A stretch of DNA of 37,368 nucleotides, from positions 323,131 to 360,498 of the forward strand of contig BFEA01000706.1 of NCBI GenBank assembly GCA_003427395.1. The letters run 5' to 3'. Shown here piece after piece: positions 1 through 9,062 of this stretch. Both the position numbers and the translations under genes were made by a program. This DNA is from Chara braunii. Its lineage: Eukaryota > Streptophyta > Charophyceae > Charales > Characeae. Numbering within the stretch: position 1 is the stretch's first letter; each line of letters opens with the position of its first letter. The notes beneath the pieces are model-generated. The model was not told the DNA's origin and did no database searches. It was given only the letters and a program-made list of their open reading frames with translations.

Positions 1-372
1 AAAAAACATATGCACATGAAGAGAAGATCATCCGGAACATCACACCAAGTACGAACATGACAATGAGTGGCTAGACTAATGAAAAGCACATGCACTTGAA
101 GGGAAGATCATCCGGAACATCACACCAAGTATGAACATGACAATGAGTGGTTAGACTAACGAAAAGCACATGCACATGAAGGGAAGATCATCCGGAACAT
201 CACACCAAGTATAAACATGACAATGAGTGGCTAGACTAACGGAAAAGCACATGCACATGAAGGGAAGATCTTCCGGAACATCACACCAAGTATGAACATG
301 ACAATGAGTGGCTAGACTAGCAAAAAAGCACATGTACATGAAGGAAAGATCAACCGGAACATCATAGGCTAT
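1..372 (+). repeat. Satellite array A' (80-81 bp period)
   Basis: About 4.6 tandem copies. The word TGCACATGAA (or a close variant) recurs at 11, 91, 171, 252 and 333, giving spacings of 80-81. Each unit holds GCACATGCACATG, a GAAGATCA-like step, CCGGAACATCACACCAAGTA and a GACAATGAG step. These words, in the same order, make up the 92-bp subfamily A at 16490-18430, so this looks like a shortened relative. The array is cut by the window start. Open frames on the minus strand here are by-products of the periodicity. Confidence 0.93.
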
Positions 373-1010
373 CATGCGATTGAAAACAAGAGTCTAAGTG
401 GGCAAGATCACCAAGGTTTAACCAAAGGTCATCTATGAAAGTAGCGGTGCACTACCTACTAGTCTAAGTGTGAAAATCACAAGTTTGGAGAGCCCAAATC
501 ACCAAGATTATATCAAGAAGCATCCATGGGTGTAGCGCTATACTACCTACTAGTGTTAGTGTCAAAATCACAAGTTTGGAGAGCCCAAATCACCAAGATT
601 GCATCATGGATCACTCGTGGGTGAAGCGCTATACTACCTACTAGTGTGAGTGTGAAAATCACAAGTTTGAAGCTCCCAAATCACCAAGATTGCATCATGG
701 ATCACTCATGGGTGAAGCGCTACATTACGTACTAGTATGAGTGTGAAAAACACAAGTTTGGAGAGCCCAAATCACCAAGATTGCATCAAGAAGCATCCAT
801 GTGTGAAGCGCTACACTACCTACTAGTGTNCAAGTTTGGAGAGCCCAAATCACCAAGATTGCATCAAGAAGCATCCATGTGTGAAGCGCTACACTACCTA
901 CTAGTGTGAGTGTGAAAAACACAAGCTTGGAGAGCCCAAATCACCAAGATTGTATCAAGAAGCATCGAAGCATCTATGAATGAATCGGAGTACTACCCCC
1001 TAGTGTATAA
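373..1010 (+). repeat. Satellite array C' (91 bp period)
   Basis: About six to seven tandem copies. AAGTTTGGA or a variant recurs at 481, 572, 663, 754, 832 and 923. The spacing is 91 except for one short unit of 78 next to the single N at 830, probably a collapsed or misjoined repeat in the assembly. Units carry CCCAAATCACCAAGATTG, CATCCATG, GCGCTACACTACCTACTAG and GTGAGTGTGAAAA. The unit resembles subfamily C at 18961-20620 (CCCAAATCACAAGTATTG, CATCCAT, CTCCTACTAG, ATGAGTGAAAAG). Confidence 0.93.
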
Positions 1011-1288
1011 GTGAAAGAGGAGAGTTTGAGTAGCCTATGGAAGAGAGAAGATGAAGTAAGAGAAGATGGAGGAGGGGAGAGAGATGAGGGAGATGGAGAT
1101 GGAGAAGAAGAGGAAGAAGACAAAGAGAATGGAAGTGAAGAGGAGGAAGGAGGAGATGAAGGGGGAGAAGAGAGAAGGAAGAAGGAGGGAGTGAGGAGGA
1201 AGAAGAGGAAGAAGAAGCGGGAGAGGAAGAAGAGGAAGAAGAAGGAGAAGAAGGAGGAGAAGAAGTAGAGGAAGAAGAAGAAGATGGA
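1011..1288 (+). repeat. Homopurine GAA/GAG tract
   Basis: Almost uninterrupted purine run of GAAGAAGAGGAAG type about 280 bp long, immediately after array C'. It is open in several frames on both strands, as expected of such a run, and I do not regard it as coding. A matching tract follows array C at 20621-20880, so array, purine tract and spacer form a recurring module. Confidence 0.9.
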
Positions 1289-1445
1289 GGTGAAGAAGTG
1301 TCTTCCTTCCTCTCACCTTGTTGATCCTTGATGTTGGTGTTCTCTTGATGAAGCTTTCACTCCTTGCACAATCCCCTCTTGGCTATGGCTCCCTTCTTCT
1401 CCAAACCCTTCTCTCCTCTTTCCTTGCTTTCTCTCAGGCTATGGC
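1289..1445 (+). repeat. Spacer S, copy 1
   Basis: Follows the homopurine tract and matches 20881-21012, which follows the other one. Shared words in the same order are CTCACCTT, CCTTGATG, TTGATGAAGCTT, CTTGCACAA, TTGGCTA and CTTCTTC. The match shows that arrays, purine tract and spacer were copied together as a larger unit. I see no gene in it. Confidence 0.7.
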
Positions 1446-2088
1446 AAACTTCCCCAGCTATGGCTATGGATTCCTCCCCTCCAAAAGGGCTAATGGGGCT
1501 CCTCTAGCCTCTCCTTCTCTCCTACACCCAGGAGGGATATGGCGGATCACCTCCCAAGCGTCTCTCCCACCATCACTATCCTCTAGATTCCTCCCCACTA
1601 CCTCCTAGTCTCCTCTAAGCTCTCCCTCAGCATGGGTTCCTCCCTCCTCACTCCAAGTGCAAAGATGCTCCTGTGAGCTCACTTGAGCAGCATGGGCACT
1701 CCTCATGCAAATGTGAGAGTGGCGGACTGCATCCTCAGCTTATGTAGGCTGAAACCAGCAGTCCGGCCAGCCCATGAGCCTCTCTAAGTGCCTTGGGGTG
1801 AACCGAGGTACCCCCAAGGCCAAATTCCCCTACTAGGCCCTTCCGGAGGTACCTGGGCCTCATTTTGGCCAAGTACATGCAGTCCGAGTGGTGGGCACCA
1901 ACTCGGACTGCCTCTTGGCCTACCCCGGCCTCTTTTTCATGGCTCAAATGCTGCCCGCTAGGGTCCTAATGCCCAAGGGGCAGCAATACTTGAAATAAAA
2001 GGGCATTGTGGGCCTTTTCTCGATTTTTCCAAGTTCCGGCCTCCCTTGGGTAGGCCGGAGCATTTTTCCATGTGGCGGCACATTTTCA

Positions 2089-2115
2089 GCCTTGGATCTG
2101 GCTAAGATCCAAGGC
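2089..2115. repeat. Perfect 11-bp stem inverted repeat
   Basis: GCCTTGGATCT and AGATCCAAGGC are separated by five bases, a perfect 11-bp stem. It lies within the palindrome-rich block but does not carry the GCAGTCCG core. Confidence 0.75.
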
Positions 2116-2427
2116 CAGCAATAATCCGTGCTACCCCCTAGTAGCCCTTGCTTCAATTTTGAGCCCCTAAGTCTACTTTTTCAATTTTTGGTGCATCTGG
2201 CTCTCTTTTTGGACCAAATGCACAGTTTTGTGTTTTTCCCTCTTTTGTTTCTTTCCATTTTGGGCTGCCACCTCATTTTGGAGCTGTCCGTTTTGAGCTG
2301 GCCCATAAAAAACGACTAGTTCCTCTCCACCATGAGATTTGATCTCAGATCCATGGTCAAAAAGAAAATCGGCCACTTCCTTTTTGCCTTTTCTCTCATT
2401 TTCTGCTTTTTAATTCAGATTTGATTG

Positions 2428-2452
2428 AGATATGGCCCCAAGGGCCATATCT
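2428..2452. repeat. Perfect 11-bp stem, 3-base loop
   Basis: AGATATGGCCC, loop CAA, GGGCCATATCT. The flanks GATTG and CAATC extend the symmetry imperfectly, and the CAATCCGGATTG palindrome follows directly. It belongs with the cluster of inverted repeats in this block. Confidence 0.75.
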
Positions 2453-2479
2453 CTTCAATCCGGATTGCCCTCCCTCATT

Positions 2480-3290
2480 CTAGGAGGGATGAGGTCACAG
2501 CTGGGACCTGCCAGTCCCTACTGTGCAGGTCCAAATAGGCCGGCACACTCTCCTCCACTCTTTTCTCCCTTCTTGTCTCATTCTCCCTCCTTTTTCTCTT
2601 ATTTTTCCTTCTTTTTTTTTTATTTTTATTGTGAGAAGTGTCTAACTGCTGTGCACCCTCTTTCTAGGCCCTAGGACCTCATTCAAGGCCAGGTTCATGG
2701 CTGTTACTTGGCCGTTACATCTCGGATTCCAACAATGGCACCCCCATGCTCCTAGGGGCTCCATTTTGCTCTCATTTGCCCATTTTTTAGCCTTTTTTTC
2801 TCCGATTTTCTAAGGGCAGCCTTTTTCTCATGTTGAGCCTCTCAAGGCGCTATTTTCTTATGCCTAGCTAGTCCGAGATATCTCGGACTGCTGGGCAACC
2901 TTCTCAACATCCTTATTTTACTTTTCTTTCTCCCATGGCCCTCCCACTTGCTCCCACTGGTGTTTGCACTAGTGGTGCTAATATTTTCCACTGTCTAGAT
3001 CCTTGATCTTGACGGTGCCGTTTGCTTGCACAAACATTCCTTGTGTTTGCTTATGGTTCCCTTGGGACATCCCAAGTCCCCGCCATTTTCCTTCATGCTA
3101 GCTCGATTCCCTTGTCTCGCCGGCGGTCCCGCCGACGCATGTCCCGTTTTCCGATTTTTATTATTTGGACTCATTTGGTCCCCGGCAACATTCCGGACGG
3201 CGTCCCATTTTTATTTTCGTGGGGCCCCTTGCCCTTGGTGGTCCCATCATTTCTATATGTGTGCCGTTTTTTCTAGGCCGTGAGATCTCA
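2480..3290 (+). repeat. Diverged 1.4-kb direct duplication, copy 1
   Basis: Order-conserved matches to 3905-4640 at an offset of about 1.4 kb. They include GGACCTGCCAGTCCCTAC against GGACCTGCTAGTCCCTAC at 3931, TCTCATTCTCCC against TCTTATTCTCCC, the palindrome at 2870 against that at 4287, and TGCACTAGTGGTGCTAATAT in both. The copies have drifted strongly with many small indels. They carry no gene; the duplication explains part of the palindrome recurrence. Confidence 0.7.
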
Positions 3291-3465
3291 TCTCACGGTT
3301 GCCGTTTACCGTCTTTACTTGCCCCATGTCGAAATTGCTCCTTTCTAGCCTTCCGGGCTTGCCGTAGCCCATTTCTCCTTAGCCTTGGCATCCCCATGCA
3401 GTCCGTAATTTCTCGGACTGCAGTCATGGTTATTTTATACACCCACAACCCCTCAACTTGCCCCA

Positions 3466-3745
3466 TGTTAAAAGAAAATGAAGCGTTAAATTTCCTAGTG
3501 CATCCAGGCTCAATATTGGCTCCGGATGCACCTAGAACATGTGTTTTCTCTCCCGCATGCAGTCCGTTGCACCTCGGACTGCAATGGGGGTTAATTCCTT
3601 AGCCCCAGTGCCCTACAACTAGCCCTCACTCCAAAGAAAAAGAAACGGCCAATTCCCAAATGCATCCGGACTTGATTTTGGCTCCGGATGCAACTAAAAC
3701 ATGTGTTTCTCCCCATGCATGTAATCCGTTTTATTCCGGTTGCAA
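3466..3745 (+). repeat. Imperfect ~160-bp tandem duplication
   Basis: About 3466-3582 and 3623-3745 share AAAGAAA, a GCATCCGGAC-like word, TTGGCTCCGGATGCA, an AACATGTGTTT word and a GCATGCAGTCCG-type palindrome, in that order. The second copy has a decayed palindrome. It shows the palindrome travelling with about 160 bp of flanking DNA. Confidence 0.7.
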
Positions 3746-3904
3746 GAGGCTTTGATTTTCTTTGATTCTCTCTGCAAAAATCAAAGAAAATCAAAGTCCT
3801 TTGTAACCGCCATATTCCAGAATGATTCTGGTCACGGATGAATCTCCCTAAGTAATCGTTTTTGACCGTTAAGGCCTTTTTCTCTTTTCTTTTCTTTTCT
3901 TTTG

Positions 3905-4640
3905 TTTTCTCCTCCTTTCTTGGACAGTAGGGACCTGCTAGTCCCTACCTATGGCAGTCCCTACTGACGGCCAACTCACTCACCCCCTCTCACTCTTTTT
4001 GTCTTATTCTCCCACATTTTCTTTTCTTTTCTCTCTTTTTTCTAGCATGCCAAGTATCAAGTGGCCGTTAAGGCCCTTTTCTAACCTCTTCCTTTTAGTT
4101 TTGGCCCTCTCTATGCCCAATGTGCAGTCCGTTATTTCTCGGACTGCAATAATGGCCTTCCCATGCCCATGGGAGCTTCCTTTTGCTCCCACATTTCTCC
4201 CATAGTGGCCCCTCCTACTCCGATTTTCTCCCGGAGGCTATTTTTCACATAGGGCCTCTTTTGACTGCATTTTCCTAGGGGAGGTTAATCCGAGATTTTT
4301 CGGATTGCTCCTATGCCTCCAACTTCAGTTTTTCTTTACTTTTTTCTTTCCTTTTAGCCCTCTCGTTTGTCTCTACTAGTGCTTGCACTAGTGGTGCTAA
4401 TATTCTTGGTCGTCAAGATGTTAATCTTGACGGTGCACCTTGAATTTATTATTCTCTCATGTGGTGCCGCCGTTTCTTCTTGGGGCTTTCACATGTCCCC
4501 ACCACTTGTCCCGTTGGTGGTCCCGACACTTAGTCCCGCCGGTGGTCCCCGACACTTAGTCCCGTCGGTGGTCCCCGACACTTAGTCCCTGGTGGTCCCC
4601 GACACATAGTCCCGCCGGTGGTCCCCGACATATTTCGCCT
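3905..4640 (+). repeat. Diverged 1.4-kb direct duplication, copy 2
   Basis: Partner of 2480-3290. Both copies go from a GGACCTGC...AGTCCC start, through T/C-rich sequence, a palindrome and TGCACTAGTGGTGCTAATAT, to a CTTGACGGTGC segment and GGTCCC-rich sequence. In this copy the terminal GGTCCC-rich part has expanded into the minisatellite at 4515-4632. Confidence 0.7.
4515..4632 (+). repeat. 24-26 bp minisatellite
   Basis: Five tandem copies of a unit beginning GGTGGTCCC(C)GACA, with starts at 4516, 4541, 4567, 4591 and 4617. Spacings of 25, 26, 24 and 26 show small indels. Not coding. Confidence 0.9.
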
Positions 4641-5287
4641 TGGATGCCATTATTTTTACTTAGTCCCATGTGGCCCCGGGTGCCTTTCCCTGAGGTGTCC
4701 CATGCCCCTTGGGCGTCTTGTCGTCCCATAGCGACCCCTCTCCTTTGTCTTTCCCCGCGCCTTGTGCGCGCCAATCTCTTTGGTCGTGGGCCTCTGCTTC
4801 GAGGCTCCCGTAGGTGGCCTTCATGTTGGCCCCTCATTTCCTGGCTTCCCGCGGCCTCCGGGCCGCCCATCTCTTGGCTTCCTCATTCCCTTATTGCTGT
4901 CGTACTGCAATTGTTAGTTCAAGGGGCCCTTTGGCCTTAGTCTTATTGCGTTCTGATGACCCTCCCTGCCTCCTGCTATGTTCTACGTGCTCGCTCGCTT
5001 GCTGCCGCTTAGTTCTTTTCCCCCTGTGGTTCTCGCCCCAGGGCATTACTCCCTCCTGCGGCCTAATCCTTTATCTCGTCTTACTCCGGATTTCTCTGTT
5101 GTGCATAGTTCGTCCATATTCCGTCTCTGATGGGAAGTTATTCGGGACTCACCAGTCCCGACACCGGGGGACGAAAGACGGCTTCGTGTCGAAGTTAGAG
5201 CCCGTGTTTACGCAACAGCGAGGGAAACAACACTAGCTGCAAGTCAGGCGTTGGCAGCAGCAAACGCCGCAGCGAGCAGCAACAGAA
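4633..5287 (+). other. Region upstream of chromovirus gag
   Basis: No recognisable gene. This is where a 5' LTR, primer site and leader should lie, but I cannot find the 135-bp LTR sequence of 10579-10713 or a primer-binding site, so the 5' end of the element seems lost or too diverged. A CGGGACT / AGTCCCG stem with a 4-base loop sits at 5143-5160. The stretch after the stop at 5234 is open and in frame with the gag ATG at 5288. Confidence 0.4.
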
Positions 5288-6538
5288 ATGGCTATCGCAG
5301 CAGCATCCTCTGCTACATCCTCGTCTGGGACCCAGTTGGGGATGCCCCCTGGGCCCACGGGTGCTTTCGGATCAGTAGGTTCTAGTAAGTCCACAAGTCA
5401 AATGGCGGGCTCGCAGTTCAGTCCGTTGACCCCACGCCGCAGAGAACTATTAGAGCTCCAACAAGTCGAAAGAATCTGCGCTCGGTTAGAGAGGGAACTA
5501 AAGCAAGCTACCGATAGAGAAAAAGAGATAAAAAATAGAACAGTTAGGTTTGATACATTAGAGGCAGACAAAGCTGCATTAAGGTTTGGACGAGCCAACC
5601 ATGTCTGACCAAATGAAAGTGTTGAAGGCCAGCGTATTGTCGCTGCATGCTCACGTGGACAGTAGGCTGGATTTCATGCAGAACTTCCTGGATCAAATCT
5701 TGGACCTTTTGCAAAGGCCAAGATTACGGCCAGCAGCACAGTCGTCGTTGCCGTTAACGGCGATGTCAGGCCCCTTTCCGGTACAAGCTGGCACACAGCA
5801 AAGTGGTACGTCTGCAACAGCTGCACAGACTGTTGCTTCTTCTTCTTCTAGTTCAGCGGTGATAGCTACTCAATCATCGCAACAACCTGTTCCTCAACAG
5901 GGACAACCGCAAGGTCAATGGTACCCAAAGACCCCAATGAAACCGCCCCTTGCCTTCTCCGGTGAGAAGAAGGACGAGGAACTCAACACTTGGTTGAGAA
6001 CGGTTCCAATGTAGGTAAGGGAAAAGAGGACGTTGCAGGAGGAGGAAGTGATTACTGCTGCATCTTACCTTGAGGGTAAGGCAGCCAACGGCTGGATGGA
6101 ATAGTAGCGAAGGCCGGGTTCGGACGACGCATGGCAGACTGGGGTAAGACCCTTACGTCAGAAAAGTTCTTAGATATGGTAGAAGCTCGCTGGCATAATC
6201 CGCAGCAGGCACAAATTGCCACTGATGCGATGCTCAGACTAGATCAAAGATGCTCAGACAAGTCATTCAGAGAGCTAACGTCTACCGTAGAGAACCTCAT
6301 CGTCGTTCCCGGTATACGCTATGATGACCAGGTCTTATGGACCATGTTTCTGAGATGTCTGCCCGAGAATCTCAGGACTTTGCTGGACAGCGAGGCTCCC
6401 CTCGAGTATCATTCCTTTGAGACCTTCTCTAGAAAGGCCTTAGATTTAGAGGCTACTCTAGGAAGTGCTCAACCTACTCCAGTAGACGGGAGGAAGAAGA
6501 AGAGTCCACAGGAATGGGAGAAGAAGGTAGTAGATTAA
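5288..6538 (+). pseudogene. gag: Chromovirus Gag, capsid part (broken)
   Basis: Gag would form the cytoplasmic virus-like particle that packages element RNA. Three pieces cover it. The first, 5288-5608, has a Ser/Gly/Pro-rich N-terminus and then a charged Leu/Glu/Arg helix likely to form a coiled coil. The second, from about 5586 in another frame, has a further amphipathic helix and a Gln/Ser-rich linker before the motif FSGEK. The third, 6131-6538, is the Retrotrans_gag-type helical domain around ARWHNPQQAQ and ends in a Lys-rich stretch. Breaks are a frame change near 5590, TAG at 6012-6014 (probably from a Trp codon) and another frame change near 6095. The start is the first ATG after a stop at 5234. 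Confidence 0.85.
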
Positions 6539-6540
6539 TG

Positions 6541-6951
6541 ATGGTATAGTCCGATGGGACTCAAACTGAAATCGAAGAACTTACCGACCTGGTGGACGGT
6601 TCAAAGTACGACGACGAAGAAGTCGCTGAGGGTAGCACCCTCGCCGCAGTTGTAAAGACTAAGGCAGGTGGCTGAGGTAAGGGCCATCAAAAGAGTCAAG
6701 GGCATACCGCCTCCAGTCAGTCCAAAGTAGCAGATGGGGTTAAGGCAGGTCTTGACCAGGAAGTGTGGCGGGACCGCCGAGTGCGTGGTGCTTGCATCAA
6801 CTGTGGTGAATACGGACACACCCAGTACAAGTGCAAGAACGCAAAGGTCACGCAGAAGGTTCCCCTCCTTAGGGGGAACCTTCTTCCCAGGCTTCCAGCT
6901 CGGGAAACATGTGAGGCCGGTGACAGTTTTAGCTGCTTCTACTCATGGTGA
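6541..6951 (+). pseudogene. gag: Chromovirus Gag, nucleocapsid part with CCHC zinc knuckle
   Basis: A frame different from the capsid piece carries an acidic stretch (SKYDDEEVAEG) and then a perfect C-X2-C-X4-H-X4-C knuckle at 6793-6834 (CINCGEYGHTQYKC), followed by a basic tail. The knuckle binds element RNA during packaging. A TGA near 6673 interrupts the frame between the acidic stretch and the knuckle. The metal ligands are all intact, so this part has decayed less than the protease behind it. Confidence 0.88.
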
Positions 6952-7480
6952 AGTGGGCCAGATACCCTCCCCACTTCATGAGAAGGCCATAGCTAACGAC
7001 TCTTTAGTCACCCTGCGGACTCATTTAGACCAAACTATGCTCTGTACATTGGATGTGTCTGAAGCCTTAGAAGATTTAGAAAGTGAGTGGTCAAGCAAGG
7101 ACCCTCGCGAATCTTGGGTGGCACTAAGTAGAGGTCTTAGAGGGGAACATTTCGTCGTGGAAGTTGCTGTAGGAGGCCGCAAATGTGGTGCCTTCGTAGA
7201 CATCGGCTCCACGCGGAATTACATAAGTCGCGACTGTTTGGAAAGGCTGCACCTAAAGGACCGGGTACAGCACCTTAGTAGACCGGTAGCATCTACTTTG
7301 GCCAATAAGGAGCACATGGTTGTCAAAGACTATATCAAGGATGTAGTCTGTACCTTCTCCTGAAGCGGAGGGGAACTTAATCACAAGATTTCGTTCCTGG
7401 TTAGCGACGACTTACCATTTGATATGCTGTTAGGAATGTACTACCTTGAGGTTGCCAAACCTCAGTTTGACTAGGACAAG
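6900..7480 (+). pseudogene. Retropepsin-like aspartic protease, active site altered
   Basis: Frame 2 carries GRKCGAFVDIGSTRNYISRD at about 7178-7237. In the family the catalytic loop is D-S/T-G-A/S; here GAC-ATC-GGC at 7199-7207 reads D-I-G, so the Asp remains but the Ser/Thr is lost. The C-terminal FDMLLGMYYLE (about 7420-7453) matches the (I/L)LGMxxL motif near the end of gypsy proteases. TGA at 7361-7363 and TAG at 7472-7474 (probably Trp) interrupt it. The enzyme would cleave the Gag-Pol polyprotein; this copy should be inactive. Confidence 0.85.
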
Positions 7481-7483
7481 AAG

Positions 7484-8447
7484 GTGCTAAAGCATAAGTT
7501 GCAGGATGGAAGGACCGTAGGACTGGCCAAGTATGAGGCTAGTAGTTTAATAGAATCCTATGGCTGCTTGTGTGCATCAACGTTCTACAATTATTATAAA
7601 CAGAACCAAGAGGAGGGTATGTACCTAGTGTATGTCTCTGAGAAAGGGGAGGCCGTTAAAACACCCCCAGAGATAAAACACATCGTTGCTAAGTTACCTG
7701 ATCTGTTCAAGGAGCCTACAGGAGTCGTAGATAGGGAGATTGTCCACGCGTAGAAATCATTCCAGGGAGTAAAATCCCAAAGGGAAGGATCTATAGAATG
7801 GCTCCGACCGAGTTGGACGAACTTCGACGACAACTGGAAGAGCTGACAGAAAAGGGTTGGATACGGCCAATTACTTCCCCCTTCGGATCTCCAGTGTTGT
7901 TTGTATGGAAGAAGGGGGGAACGTTGAGGATGTGCTTTACAGAGGCCTCAATGCCATCACAGTGAAAAACATAGATCCTCTACCTCGCATAGACGACCTA
8001 TTGGATAGGGTGCAGGGATGTAAGTACTACAGTAAGATAGACTTAAAGTCCGGCTACCATCAGATTGCTATAAGATTTGAGGATCGACACAAAACTGCAT
8101 TTCAGACCAGATACGGTCTGTACAAGTTTGTGGTGATGCCCTTTGGCCTTTGCAATGCGCCGGGTACATATCAGCACGCCATGAATAGGATCTTCCACGA
8201 CTACTTGGATAAGTTTGTCGTCGTGTACCTTGACGATATTCTTATCTTTAGTAAGTCTGACGAGGAGCATGCACAACACGTAGAGACTGCACTTTCACTC
8301 CTGCGACAGCACAAGTATAAGGTCAACCTAGAGAAATGTGAGTTTGGACGCACTAGGATCTTGTACTTGGGTCATGAGGTATCCGCGGAAGGGATTAGGC
8401 CGGAGGATGCGAAGGTGGCTAGTATTAGGGACTGGCCACGATCTTAG
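7484..8447 (+). pseudogene. pol: Reverse transcriptase domain (frameshifted)
   Basis: The linker LPDLFKEPTGVV leads into RT. A one-base loss just before 7753 and a second small deletion near 7935, at the RMCxDYRGLN motif, shift the frame twice. From about 7940 on it is clean: YSKIDLKSGYHQI (motif A, catalytic Asp), MPFGLCNAPGTYQ (motif B) and YLDDILIFS (motif C, catalytic DD at 8226-8237), then LYLGHEVS. RT copies element RNA into cDNA inside the particle. TAG at 8445-8447 stands where the family normally has Gln before TVTEVRSFLG. The catalytic residues are intact; the lesions are upstream and downstream. Confidence 0.95.
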
Positions 8448-9062
8448 ACTGTTACTGAGGTCAGATCTTTCTTAGGGATGTGCGGCTACTATAGGAACTT
8501 CGTGAAAAACTATTCCACAGTCGCCTCTCCTTTGACTGATCTAACTCGACTCGATACGCCGTGGGACTGGAGTGATGAGTGCGAGGCTGCTTTCAAACGA
8601 TTGAAGCGTGCACTCATGAATCATGAGGTTCTCATGGTGCCCGATCCTCAGAAGCCTTCCATAGTGACCACTGACGCAAGCCAATACGGCATTGGCGCAG
8701 TGCCGGCTCAGGAGGATGGGAAGAAGTTGAGACCGATTGAGTATATGAGCAAAAAGATGCCATCAAAGAAACTGGCGAAGTCCACCTATGAAAGGGAACT
8801 CTATGCTCTTTACAGGGCACTTGTCCATTGGAGGCATTTTCTGTTGGGACGGTTTTCCTATTTGAGAACTGACCATCAGATCCTTAAATGGATCAAGACT
8901 CAACCGACTCTTTCTGATGCACACAAGCGTTGGATTGAGGTCATAGATCAGTATGACTTCAAGCTAGAGTACAACAAGGTTGCAGATGCACTGTCACGTA
9001 GGGCAGACTACCTACGGGCGCTAGTTTCTGAGTTTGGTGTATCTGAGGAAGTAACTCAATAG
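8448..9062 (+). pseudogene. pol: RT thumb/connection and RNase H domain
   Basis: Same frame as RT. TVTEVRSFLGMCGYYRNFV is the conserved RT-RNase H connection. RNase H residues are visible: Asp in TTDASQYG (8673-8675), Glu in YERELYAL (8790-8798), Asp in LRTDHQ (8871-8873) and Asp in KVADALSRR (8985-8987). The domain degrades RNA in the RNA-DNA hybrid. The stretch between FKLEY and NKVADALSRR is a few residues shorter than usual, so a small in-frame deletion is likely. TAG at 9060-9062 ends it, replacing a probable Gln. Confidence 0.93.

Larger units (their letters stand above)
1723..4308. repeat. Dispersed GCAGTCCG palindromes
   Basis: Inverted repeats with the core GCAGTCCG / CGGACTGC recur at 1723-1765, 1879-1911, 3399-3422, 3559-3582 and 4124-4147. 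A perfect 20-bp palindrome AGTCCGAGATATCTCGGACT lies at 2870-2889. Decayed versions are at 2710-2732, 3719-3743 and 4287-4308, and CAATCCGGATTG at 2456-2467 may be another. Loops run from none to about 28 bases. The 1723-1765 copy carries a second nested stem (TCAGC/GCTGA). Function is unknown; candidates are protein-binding sites, RNA hairpins or a small hairpin-type mobile sequence. Confidence 0.8.
1446..4514. other. Gene-free pyrimidine-rich block with palindromes and internal duplications
   Basis: No convincing coding region on either strand. The open frames are short and differ between the internal duplicates. The block is rich in CTTTTTCTC and CCTCC runs, has many short inverted repeats (separate entry) and is partly built of a diverged 1.4-kb duplication. 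It could be the degraded terminal or leader region of a retroelement lying upstream of the chromovirus, but I see no LTR match to 10579-10713. Confidence 0.5.

Noticed and set aside
1011-1316. Open frames through the Glu/Lys/Arg-rich or Leu-rich homopurine tract
   Set aside because: Low-complexity triplet-like sequence is open in several frames on both strands; no start context or conserved domain.
3022-3602. Plus-strand open frames of up to 145 codons
   Set aside because: They overlap in several frames, lie in C/T-rich DNA and are not preserved in the duplicate at 3905-4640.
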